Shown here in pieces: positions 59,201 through 64,000 of a stretch of DNA of 64,000 nt. Source of the stretch: Protonemura montana. Lineage: Eukaryota > Arthropoda > Insecta > Plecoptera > Nemouridae. The notes beneath the pieces were generated by a model. It was not told the DNA's origin and ran no database searches. It was given only the letters and a program-made list of their open reading frames with translations. Positions within the stretch are counted from its first letter, which is position 1; the number at the start of each line of letters is the position of its first letter. Both the position numbers and the translations under genes were made by a program. Location of the stretch: assembly GCA_947568835.1 (NCBI GenBank), contig OX387603.1, positions 18,810,651 to 18,874,650 on the forward strand, written 5' to 3'.

Positions 59201-61293
59201 AGGAGGGTGGACCAAGGATTTAGGAAGGACATTGAAGTCAGAGGCGCAGGAATTTATGTGGCCGGAGCTTGTGGAGGATTAATTGTGAGTCACACTGACG
59301 CACAAAGAAGAGTTCAGTGTATTTTCTAGTTGATCGCGAGAAATCAAAGGTACGAAAGGTGTGTGGTAAATATTGATTTGCTCAATTGTGACTTGTTATT
59401 TAATTTATGGAGCAATTTGAAACCGTCTACTAAAGAATTACTGATGAACTACTAATGAGCTACTCAAGAACGTCTCATGAACTTCTCATGAACTACTCAT
59501 AGACTACGCTTGCGGGGGATTTGCATAACATTTTCTGCGATTTTATGTTGTAAAAGCAATAATTTAAAAGTGATTTCCAGTAAAAACTCAGAATTTAACA
59601 TTTTTTCAAGGAATTTAAAAAAAAACTATGGGTAGAATGTAAACGAACGGATTTTGTTCTACAATCACAAGTATTTACCATATTTACCTTTCATTAAAGT
59701 AACAAGCTTTGGTTTTTAGCATAATGAAAAGGAGCGAGCGTAGTTAGATAAATCTGACTCCGCGCACGAGTTTTCGGACAGACCGTGGTAAACAATGAAA
59801 CATGCGTGAGTGCGTGACTGCCCCATGACTGGAATCGAACACGAGACCCCCAAGCAGTGGCCTTTTGACCGCAAACCAAACCGCATTTACCTCTGAGAAA
59901 TCGGTAATTGTGAAAATCGAATTTTTGGCCTAAATACTTCAATTAAGTTTAAACGAAGGCTGAAGGTACTATTTTAATGCTGCTTTTGTGTGGTAAATAA
60001 TCGCATTTTGGTCAGTAAATATTTATTATCATTCCGACTAAACATTATGATACAAATTGAATTAGCTTGGCACAAGGTTGTGAGCAATATCAAAACAAAG
60101 TACCTAAATTTAAACATGTATACATGTCAAATATTAAATGTCAAACGCATGGTCGAAAGTCTTAGAAATTTTGATTTTCCATCTAAACATTGTGCATCAT
60201 AAAACATGATTTTACCGTTTTAACCGATACAAACTTTATAATGACAGCAAAACTTATTCTAACAGTTTCTAATCACAATCAGATCAGATATTGAAACGTG
60301 ATTTATTCTGATCATGGTAACACCTTGATCGAATTCATTGCTCCCTTTGTAGATAGATGCGTAATAACTAATAATACCAACGAATTACGATAGCCTGAGG
60401 CAAGCCCTGTTTCACCCGGATTCGGAGCAACTTGGTAACTGGTACTTGGTCTTGTAAGTGACGCTGATGGCATCGAATCTGAACGTACCGTATCTGAAAA
60501 AAACCACAGCACCTCCGCACCGACATGTCTGAAATGTGTTCCTCTCTATAACAAAGATTGATTGGAGTTGGAAAGATAATGTTTCGACGTTGGGAGTATA
60601 CAAAAGCATGACAACGGTATGAATCCGAGCGAACATCATGAATCTTGTTGCTAAGAGAAGGAGAGGTTCATGGAATATTATTAAATCATACTTGAGATCT
60701 TGATCATTTTTACGCTAAACGTTTGTTATATTTTTCATTAAATGTAATAAATACGAGGTCAATTTTTTTGAAATGAGTATATAAACATATTTTTTTGGAA
60801 AAAACAACTAGATTTTTTAAAGAGTTAAAATCCCAGTCAGGAAATGTGATTTGTTTAAATGATATTTTATTTTAAATTTTGACGCCCATTTTTTGAATAC
60901 TTATACGCATTTTAAATACGCATTTTTCAGCTACGTAACTTGTCATGCCTCTTCAAGTACTGAAAATGTATGAAATTTACAACAAGGAAGTTATTTGATG
61001 CAAGATTTCAACCGTACCTACTCATATTTTCTCGATGGTAATAAAATTAGAGTAATCTTTCACGCTGCAGTAATTTTTATCTAAAATCATAATTTTATTT
61101 TTTCGGTCGTTGACTTTTAGCCGGGATTTCAACCACACATATGTTAAGTTAAACACATTTTTAAACTATACACCTAGAAATAATTCGTGTTCTTAAAATC
61201 ACGTATTATTTTTAAATTCCAATTTTTTTTTCCATGCTTCGATACCTCAGAACCAAAGGTGTAACACTCACTTACATGGGCTGTTCTTTCCAT
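6184..61293 (-). CDS. Apical junction molecule (AJM-1/AJM1)-like gene, long isoform model
   Basis: Minus-strand gene filling most of the window. Model exons are 61272-61293, 60416-60493, 53513-53683, 49096-51869, 17432-17708, 15057-15304, 13335-13722, 8261-8551 and 6184-7352. Phases at the junctions are 1,1,1,0,1,0,1,1, and the total is 5,418 nt (1,805 aa). The C-terminal region carries a Cys/His cluster of MYND type plus conserved blocks (LCRQVL, LLARRGYLAQGRGAV, ELYSELVRLC). This layout is what I know from C. elegans AJM-1 and vertebrate AJM1, proteins of epithelial apical junctions. The N-terminal two thirds are low-complexity, acidic and Ser-rich, consistent with a scaffold. Confidence is highest for the seven exons between 53683 and 6184 and lower for the two most 5' ones. 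The family name rests on recalled resemblance; membership of a broader MYND-containing scaffold family is the alternative. Confidence 0.7.
7353..8260 (-). other. Intron of the AJM-like gene
   Basis: 907 bp of AT-rich intron between common exons 4 and 5. No other structure recognised. Confidence 0.8.
8261..8551 (-). CDS. AJM-like gene common exon 4
   Basis: A 291-nt exon (phase 1 in and out, donor CAG|GTAGGA). The first half is acidic and helical (DDETEYYEPDAEFDLLHNV), including TTLEDVLDSLLGLP. The second half is Pro/Ser-rich and basic (SPSRPQLQPPGRSHARRS). Confidence 0.84.
8552..13334 (-). other. Intron of the AJM-like gene (4.8 kb)
   Basis: AT-rich intron. It contains a CpG-rich pocket near 9735-9800 and a short TA microsatellite at about 10840-10857. 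Open frames here, on either strand, lack coding character. Confidence 0.75.
13335..13722 (-). CDS. AJM-like gene common exon 3
   Basis: A 388-nt exon (phase 0 in, 1 out, donor G|GTGAGT). It reads VPNLSEVRTSIKEVTSAIVHYVSGV at its start; the amphipathic spacing suggests a helix. A polar central part follows, then GPDLYLDLNNSKQQQRF. It is GC-rich compared with its flanks. Confidence 0.84.
13723..15056 (-). other. Intron of the AJM-like gene (1.3 kb)
   Basis: Plain AT-rich intron; nothing recognisable beyond the splice sites. Confidence 0.8.
15057..15304 (-). CDS. AJM-like gene common exon 2
   Basis: A 248-nt exon (phase 1 in, 0 out) that is Ser/Thr/Pro-rich. It contains RQPYLGWRSQERLSRPRTP and ends in a short Gln run before CAG|GTAATT. 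The acceptor is TTACTCTGCAG. Confidence 0.83.
15305..17431 (-). other. Intron of the AJM-like gene (2.1 kb)
   Basis: AT-rich intron with one short inverted repeat (16330-16367). A 109-residue plus-strand frame at 16750-17079 has no recognisable features. Confidence 0.8.
16330..16367. repeat. Short inverted repeat
   Basis: AAAAACTGAAC (16330-16340) and GTTCAGTTTTT (16357-16367) are perfect reverse complements separated by 16 bp. This could be a solo transposon end or chance at an A-run. Confidence 0.6.
17432..17708 (-). CDS. AJM-like gene, first common exon (joint for all N-termini)
   Basis: A 277-nt exon starting PPENELQKGGGGG and containing QRSLQKLNVPDWYKNS, a well conserved-looking block, then a Ser/Gly-rich end. 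The acceptor (CCCTGTTTCAG) is phase 0 and the donor is AA|GTGAGT, phase 1. Every candidate first exon in the gene with a phase-0 donor can join here. Confidence 0.85.
17890..17918. repeat. (AAT)n microsatellite
   Basis: Nine to ten AAT units upstream of the first common exon. An imperfect (CAATA)4 pentamer run follows at 17962-17980. Confidence 0.9.
22264..22794 (+). repeat. Left terminal inverted repeat of the 3.5-kb element
   Basis: Reverse-complement match, at equal length, to 25197-25727. The arms are similar enough to suggest fairly recent insertion or arm homogenisation. Confidence 0.88.
22836..23140 (-). pseudogene. Frameshifted remnant with Cys-rich CXC-like domain
   Basis: Two overlapping minus-strand frames together look like one broken reading. 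The upstream one has GWCQSLGRKFVLPVYFEG; the downstream one has a Cys cluster (KKSCSINPTCTCNSNGIGC, then DVCRCDRECYN). The W-rich block before the Cys cluster matches the order of the same repeat-borne protein family as 23770-24290. The frame change between the blocks and the stop before them mark it as non-functional. Part of the sequence near 23100 is a simple AAT/AAG repeat. Confidence 0.45.
23770..24290 (-). pseudogene. Transposon-associated protein remnant, N-terminal half
   Basis: Minus-strand open frame, open from about 24290 with the ORF methionine at 24219, ending at a stop at 23770. A basic KKRRLESP and PPPNKRVSRS lead precedes MPEFDWSIY. It continues with ESLRENVLKATKERND, then NRMTFGSLFEVNASYHADCL, then a weakly ordered region to the stop. 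The layout (basic lead, Lys/Arg-rich helix, the YHxxC motif, an AFISDKM-type helix) resembles a family of uncharacterised repeat-borne arthropod and cnidarian proteins that end in a tesmin-like CXC domain. It stops well short of full length. An upstream remnant may lie at 24414-24602. Function unknown. Confidence 0.5.
25197..25727 (-). repeat. Right terminal inverted repeat of the 3.5-kb element
   Basis: Partner of the left arm. Divergence is limited to single-base changes and small indels in A/T runs. Confidence 0.88.
28936..28972 (-). repeat. G-rich tract with quadruplex potential
   Basis: The plus strand carries runs of C separated by single T or A; the minus (transcribed-gene sense) strand has five consecutive runs of three to five G with one-base loops. 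It lies within the AJM-like intron. Confidence 0.7.
29996..30032. repeat. Hairpin-forming inverted repeat
   Basis: The core TTCCGAA-CGT-TTCGGAA (30004-30020) is a perfect 7-bp stem with a 3-base loop, flanked by AAAAAGC and GCTTTTT, which can extend the stem past a small bulge. Confidence 0.7.
30571..30702 (-). CDS. Alternative first exon C of the AJM-like gene (44 aa)
   Basis: ATG at 30702 begins MSGSEQGTSG and runs 44 codons to an acidic end (SSDVEDDEVFDSL), closing in phase 0 at TTG|GTGAGT. Spliced to 17708 it gives a predicted 834-aa isoform. Read-through past the donor meets a stop within 60 bp, as expected of intron. A TATA/Inr-like pair lies about 100 bp upstream. Confidence 0.6.
30703..33610 (-). 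other. Interval between alternative first exons C and B
   Basis: Its right-hand part is intron for the B and long isoforms, and its left end is the promoter region for exon C. Otherwise AT-rich without recognisable content. Confidence 0.6.
30796..30827 (-). promoter_or_regulatory. TATA/Inr-like core promoter for alternative exon C
   Basis: On the minus strand, CATAAAG (30827-30821) lies 28 to 22 bases upstream of the A of a TCAGTC initiator (30801-30796), which matches the insect Inr consensus. The spacing is right for a TATA-Inr promoter. The implied 5'UTR before the ATG at 30702 is about 97 nt. Confidence 0.42.
33611..33919 (-). CDS. Alternative first exon B of the AJM-like gene: Met-Gly, probably N-myristoylated
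   Basis: ATG at 33919 starts a 103-codon exon that ends in phase 0 at ATT|GTAAGT, matching the acceptor at 17708; the predicted isoform is 893 aa. The N-terminus MGSNSSKKSP has Gly2, Ser6 and following lysines, the known N-myristoyltransferase pattern, with the basic residues as a second membrane contact. The rest is acidic and Ser/Thr-rich (SDTDSIISEF, then DMTEYTSEELP). The exon is GC-richer than the surrounding intron. The region just upstream (33.93-34.2 kb) is also locally GC-richer, and the promoter probably lies there. Confidence 0.62.
35900..36255 (+). repeat. Dispersed repeat, copy 1
   Basis: Shares with 58150-58575 the order GATATCAGACC..GACTGCCCCC, AAAATACTTATTA, AATAATTCC.AAGATT, CTTGGCACGACAAAAG, TGACAGTTGGA and GGTG(G)CACCTCTG..AAAGTATGTTC. 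It has a single head unit where the other copy has three. A 100-residue open frame within it is probably fortuitous. Confidence 0.75.
38278..38308. repeat. Short 10-bp tandem repeat
   Basis: Three copies of TCGTACCATA, the last imperfect. Confidence 0.8.
39185..39213. repeat. (TAATG)n microsatellite
   Basis: About five TAATG units. Confidence 0.85.
40758..40829 (-). CDS. Possible alternative first coding exon of the AJM-like gene (24 aa)
   Basis: ATG at 40829 opens a 24-codon frame with a Cys-rich end (ICMCGDTFRT), terminating in phase 0 at a strong ACG|GTGAGT donor. That fits the phase-0 acceptor at 17708, as do the two better supported alternative starts. Another ATG shortly upstream is in a different frame and stops after four codons, which argues against efficient use. 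Confidence 0.3.
41411..41426. repeat. C16 homopolymer
   Basis: Sixteen consecutive C bases, followed by AACCCCCGCC. Assembly length here is likely uncertain. Confidence 0.9.
42714..42741. repeat. Perfect 28-bp TA-rich palindrome
   Basis: TCAAG, (AT)n, CTTGA reads identically on both strands. It can form a cruciform; other (TA)n runs lie at 10840-10857, 44491-44512 and 56396-56410. Confidence 0.85.
44715..44960. promoter_or_regulatory. CpG- and GC-rich island in an AT-rich intron
   Basis: About 245 bp with dense CpG dinucleotides, unlike its surroundings. Both strands have open frames, as expected of GC-rich DNA. On the minus strand it ends at a TTTCG|GTAAAT donor-like site (about 44705-44714), so it may be a non-coding first exon with a promoter for the AJM-like gene. 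No initiator or conserved protein is evident. Confidence 0.3.
49096..51869 (-). CDS. AJM-like gene giant exon: 925-residue acidic, Ser-rich scaffold region
   Basis: A single 2,774-nt exon, GC-rich against AT-rich introns and open throughout (phase 1 in, phase 0 out, donor CTG|GTGAGT). Residue numbers follow the 1,805-aa model. There is a basic PKKRRRR motif (about 111-117), a possible nuclear localisation signal. Several FDSL/FDS-type Ser/Asp repeats follow, then a run of about ten Asp inside a long Asp/Glu block (about 615-660). A basic-aromatic patch, RFGGFFQRFSFRRR then KKEEKKK (about 779-802), could bind acidic lipid. A proline motif PPLPPMPPR (about 851-859) fits a class II SH3 ligand. 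The exon ends with KSMEFLLDKEN. It is absent from the short isoforms that start at 33919 or 30702, so it behaves as a cassette used only from the distal promoter. Confidence 0.85.
51870..53512 (-). other. Intron of the AJM-like gene (1.6 kb)
   Basis: AT-rich intron without recognised content. Confidence 0.75.
53513..53683 (-). CDS. AJM-like gene exon: acidic N-terminal segment
   Basis: A 171-nt exon encoding a Gln/Glu/Asp/Ser-rich segment (TILEETSDDLQSES, then WPDSDSDTESVIHVP). The acceptor at 53684 is preceded by an ACTAAC branch-point-like motif and a pyrimidine stretch. The donor is G|GTACGTG in phase 1, which exactly fits the acceptor of the 2.77-kb exon. If transcription began just upstream, an in-frame ATG in the fifth codon of the exon could serve as the start instead of the two exons further 5'. 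Confidence 0.65.
58150..58575 (+). repeat. Dispersed repeat, copy 2, with 54-bp tandem head
   Basis: Begins with three tandem 54-bp units (AGAAGATACCAG starts at 58158, 58212 and 58266), each ending in a GCATTGCTAC-like block. It continues with the same body as the copy at 35.9 kb, through CTTGGCACGACAAAAG to AAAGTATGTTCC. The tandem head plus a unique body suggests a non-autonomous element. Confidence 0.8.
59705..59925 (-). mobile_element. tRNA-derived SINE-like element
   Basis: On the minus strand, a box-A-like TTTCTCAGAGGT (59900-59889) is followed about 50 bases later by a perfect box-B core GTTCGATTCC (59840-59831), the internal promoter layout of RNA polymerase III tRNA genes. The outer arms do not pair as a tRNA acceptor stem, so it is a SINE head or tRNA relic, not a tRNA gene. 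The tail limits are uncertain. Confidence 0.45.
60416..60493 (-). CDS. Candidate second exon of the long AJM-like isoform
   Basis: A 78-nt Ser/Thr/Pro-rich exon (reads TVRSDSMPSASL, then STSYQVAPNP). It has a good acceptor (GTTTTTTCAG) and a G|GTGAAA donor. It enters and leaves in phase 1, and joined to 53683 it completes a GAT codon and continues the open frame. Confidence 0.48.
60494..61271 (-). other. Putative first intron of the long AJM-like isoform
   Basis: 778 bp of AT-rich sequence between the two candidate 5' exons. Nothing else recognised. Confidence 0.4.
61272..61293 (-). CDS. Candidate first coding micro-exon of the long AJM-like isoform
   Basis: ATG at 61293 in a good context (GAGAGCATGG) opens a 22-nt exon encoding MERTAHV plus one base. 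It ends at an AA|GTGAGT donor in phase 1, which fits the phase-1 acceptor at 60493. A competing GTAAGT donor four bases earlier (exon 61276-61293) would be phase 0 and would not fit. Support is splice logic only. Confidence 0.35.
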
Positions 61294-62616
61294 GCTCTCC
61301 GATGAAATACCAGATGTTAAAGATTGGATCTTTATCGGTCGACTCTAGTTTAAAAAGTGATCAACAGAAGTACGATCTGGGGTTTGAAAACATGACCATG
61401 ATGATAGACTCCATGTTAATCTGTTTCATTTCCCTGCCATCATGGAAAAAGCAGGTGACTGCTTGCTACAGCGACCCACCACCTGCTCACTTAGCTATAC
61501 AATATTCAACGAAATCACCTAATAAACTACCTCGCCACCATCTGAACAGAATTTTCACAAAGATAACTGTCAGTTTTTTGTAATTTTAGATGATAGCTTG
61601 GCTAGACAGAAACTAGGTTGCATTTATGAATTGCTACATTCAAAAGCTAAACAGATAGGAAAATAAAAAATCGTGAAGCTATAATTGAAATTTACTTTTT
61701 GTTTTATGCGAGTACAAAGGAATGGCATTGCTTTATCTAAAACTGATCGCGCATTTAAATCACCAGCTGACCCACCTCGGCGTAGCGTCAGAAAGTCCAG
61801 TGCAAATTTTGACTAGAAATTTTCCCAAAATGTCTGTAGGTATTTCTGTTATTCAAATAAGAGAAACGATGAAAACAAGTTAAAAATAACTCGTCACAAT
61901 GCAATACAGTGCAATCTAAAATTGTATTTGTTGTAAATTTGCCGTCACTCAGAAGAATGCAGTAAATGCTTTGTTTAATTTTTATCTTGTCCGCTGGAAA
62001 GAAAGTAGGGTACACCTATAACCATAAGCTCACGATCCACAAATTTTTGTTACGTCTCACAAATTACTTTATGCATGATTTGAGTTTTTTTTGCTAAGAT
62101 AATTCTTTCGGTCAAGACCGTTATGCAGGTAGAACTGGCAGTTAGAAAGTGCAGTCGGTCGCTAGAGTTAAATATTATTGTTGTCATTCACGAACATCAC
62201 TATTACACATTCATTGCCTTGCAACTGATACTAAAATGCAGTTTCACTGCAGTGATCTACATTTTTATAAGTGCATTCAAAGCATCGTTTCGTATATATT
62301 AAATAAATGCATTCATTGACTCACCAAAGGTTTAATAATTTGATGGCGTCATGCCAGAAAAACATTTAATTGTGATTACTATTATTCGAGCTACGAGGTT
62401 TAATGAGATTTATTTAATTAATTAATTCCATGCCTTGGTCGTGGGTGTGGCATGACCCATATAATCAGAAATAACAAATTTAATTTATTATATTGTTATG
62501 CTTCTTTGTTCTACTTTATTTATTTTATTGTAAAAGTATCGACTTTGACGCTTCTTTGTTGATGCTCGATTGATTTGTGGTGTTTAACGACGCACTGTTT
62601 TGACAACTTGCCCTGC

Positions 62617-62988
62617 AGCACTGGTCTAATGGCGTTGGTGAATGAGGATGATGATGAACCTAACCAAGCCTAGAAGGGAGGAGGGGAAACCCGGTGCTGG
62701 CACGTAGCCTACTCCTGGCGAAGAGCACGAAGAGGACCACCGGTTTAGCGTCCGTTCCGAAGGACGGTACAACTCGAACAGCAGGATTCCTCCACAAATC
62801 CATGCTGTCGAGAGGTTGATAAACAAGGCGAATGAAGTTGCTGTACTAACTTCCATCCTTTCAACCTCTCTCCCGAACAGAACTGGTCATGTGTATGATG
62901 GTCACCCATCCAAAACCTAACTCAGCGCAGTGTTGCTTAACTTCGGTGGTCTCATGAGAACCGGTGTTTCCAACACACCAAACCGTTC
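62617..62988 (-). mobile_element. 5S-rRNA-derived SINE-like element, copy A
   Basis: Read on the minus strand, the head (62988 to about 62890) matches the central part of 5S rRNA: ACACCGGTTCTCATGAGACC, then CACCGAAGTTAAGCAACACTG (box A, about 62928-62948), then GGATGGGTGACC (box C, about 62900-62911). The body ends at CAGCACTGGTCTAATGGC (62617-62634). It is 372 bp, the same length as copy B. The arrangement fits the 5S-derived (SINE3-type) class. Confidence 0.75.
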
Positions 62989-63106
62989 TATATTTGCTGA
63001 TGCTTTCCAATATTTCTCTCACGGTTTTTTTGTTTGCTATTTCCTTGCTGCTAGGCACAATCCAAGCAGCACGTTTATGATTTTGTTGTTCCTAAATTTA
63101 AACACC

Positions 63107-63478
63107 GAACGGTTTTGCGTGTTGGAAACACCGGTTCTCATGAGATCATCGAAGTTAAGCAACACTGCTCTGAGTCAGGTATTAGATTGGTGACCATCAT
63201 TCACATGACCAGTTCTGTTCGAGAGAGAGGTTGGAGGGATGAAAGTTAGCACAGCAACTTCATTCGCCTTGCTTATCAACCTCTCGACAGCATGGATTTG
63301 TGAAGGAATCCTGCTGTTCGAGTTGTACCGTCCTTCAGAAGGGCCGTTAAGCCGGTATTTAGACAGGAGTAGGCTACTTGTCAGCACTGGTTTTCCCCTC
63401 CTTTCTCCTAGGCTAGATAACGTTCTTCTTCACTCTCATGCTCATCCACTCATTTACCAATGCCATTAGACCAGTGCT
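63107..63478 (+). mobile_element. 5S-rRNA-derived SINE-like element, copy B (inverted)
   Basis: The plus-strand counterpart of copy A: ACACCGGTTCTCATGAGATC, GAAGTTAAGCAACACTG (box A, about 63151-63167), a more diverged box C (TTAGATTGGTGACC at 63182-63195), then the same body ending GCCATTAGACCAGTGC. With copy A it forms a head-to-head inverted repeat around a 118-bp spacer (62989-63106). Confidence 0.75.
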
Positions 63479-64000
63479 TGTTAAACCCCACAAATTAATC
63501 TAATTTCAAAATAAGTTTATTGCCCCTATTTCAAATAATTTGCTTAAAAATATGTAATTTAAGTAAGTACACATCGAATGCACAGGTTTTACTTCATTGC
63601 CAACGCAACATAATAACATACAATCATAGACAGGACTGGTGTTGGCAGAGGAGCAAAAACATCCAACGTCTCGTGAAGGTGAAAGATTTCGCTCCGAAAA
63701 ACACTTATGCACTTTTTGTACCTATATCTGAAACTCTCGACGACTAAAAGTAACTATTTACTTGGCTAATTCTAAGTTACAATGATAGCTCCGTTACATG
63801 GCATTAAAATCCACTCGAGTACCTATGAGATGTGTTTACTTATTTACTTCGAGTTAAAATTTCACTTTCAGTAATCAATTAACCTTTAAATAATTCTATT
63901 TCAATGGAAAAGTAAAATCGTGAGAAGAAATTAATTGATATTCAGCTGCTTTTCTCATGGAATAGCCTCAATATCTCATTAATAGCCTGGTATTAACCAT

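Larger units (their letters stand above)
53684..60415 (-). other. Intron or 5' flank of the AJM-like gene (6.7 kb)
   Basis: AT-rich. It carries the 54-bp tandem/dispersed repeat at 58.15-58.58 kb and a tRNA-like SINE head at about 59.7-59.9 kb. No supported exon. It is an intron if the 60.4-kb exon is real, otherwise promoter-proximal flank. Confidence 0.55.
61294..64000. other. 5' flank of the AJM-like gene with SINE pair
   Basis: No supported exon. The only recognisable structure is the inverted pair of 5S-derived elements (62.6-63.5 kb). Promoter elements for the 61293 start could not be picked out. Confidence 0.5.

Noticed and set aside
59829-59903. Functional tRNA gene
   Set aside because: The box B core is good, but the ends do not form an acceptor stem and box A is degenerate.
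62626-63469. Similar 76-residue frames on opposite strands (62626-62856 minus, 63239-63469 plus)
   Set aside because: Their resemblance comes from the inverted 5S-derived element bodies, not from a protein gene.
1-64000. CRISPR array, bacterial operon or phage content
   Set aside because: No spaced direct repeats, operon layout or ribosome-binding-site logic; spliced eukaryotic genes throughout.

Overview
The window is nuclear genomic DNA from an animal, most likely an insect. The DNA is AT-rich, with GT-AG introns, GC-rich coding exons, insect-like core promoter elements and many degenerate transposons. I cannot place the order. All gene models below come from reading frames, splice sites and intron phase by eye; no transcript or database search was used.

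Left end (1-4 kb): two small genes lie head to head. On the minus strand is the 5' part of a secreted trypsin-family serine protease: five phase-consistent exons from 2368 down to 792 carry the signal peptide, an R|IVGG activation site, the catalytic His and the catalytic Asp. The serine-containing half lies off the left edge. On the plus strand, 3020-3806 encodes a complete three-exon Dr1/NC2-beta, the histone-fold subunit of the TBP-binding repressor NC2.

Rest of the window (6.2-61.3 kb): one minus-strand gene whose exons span about 55 kb. It resembles the apical junction molecule family (C. elegans AJM-1, vertebrate AJM1). The last five exons (17708 to 6184) encode a common 790-residue C-terminal part that ends in a MYND-like zinc finger domain. 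Several alternative N-termini end in phase-0 donors that fit the phase-0 acceptor at 17708. They are a long acidic N-terminus built from up to four exons (61293 to 49096; total model about 1,805 aa), a short one beginning Met-Gly that looks myristoylatable (33919-33611), a short one with its own TATA/Inr-like promoter (30702-30571), and possibly a 24-residue one (40829-40758). The gene therefore looks like a membrane/cytoskeleton adaptor with a shared C-terminus and promoter-selected N-termini.

The introns are full of repeats. A 3.5 kb element with terminal inverted repeats of about 530 bp (22.2-25.8 kb) holds broken coding remnants, including a cysteine-rich CXC-like domain. A head-to-head pair of 372-bp 5S-rRNA-derived SINE-like elements lies at 62.6-63.5 kb. 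A repeat family with a 54-bp tandem head occurs at 58.15 and 35.9 kb. There is also a tRNA-like SINE head at 59.7-59.9 kb, plus several palindromes, microsatellites and G/C-runs.
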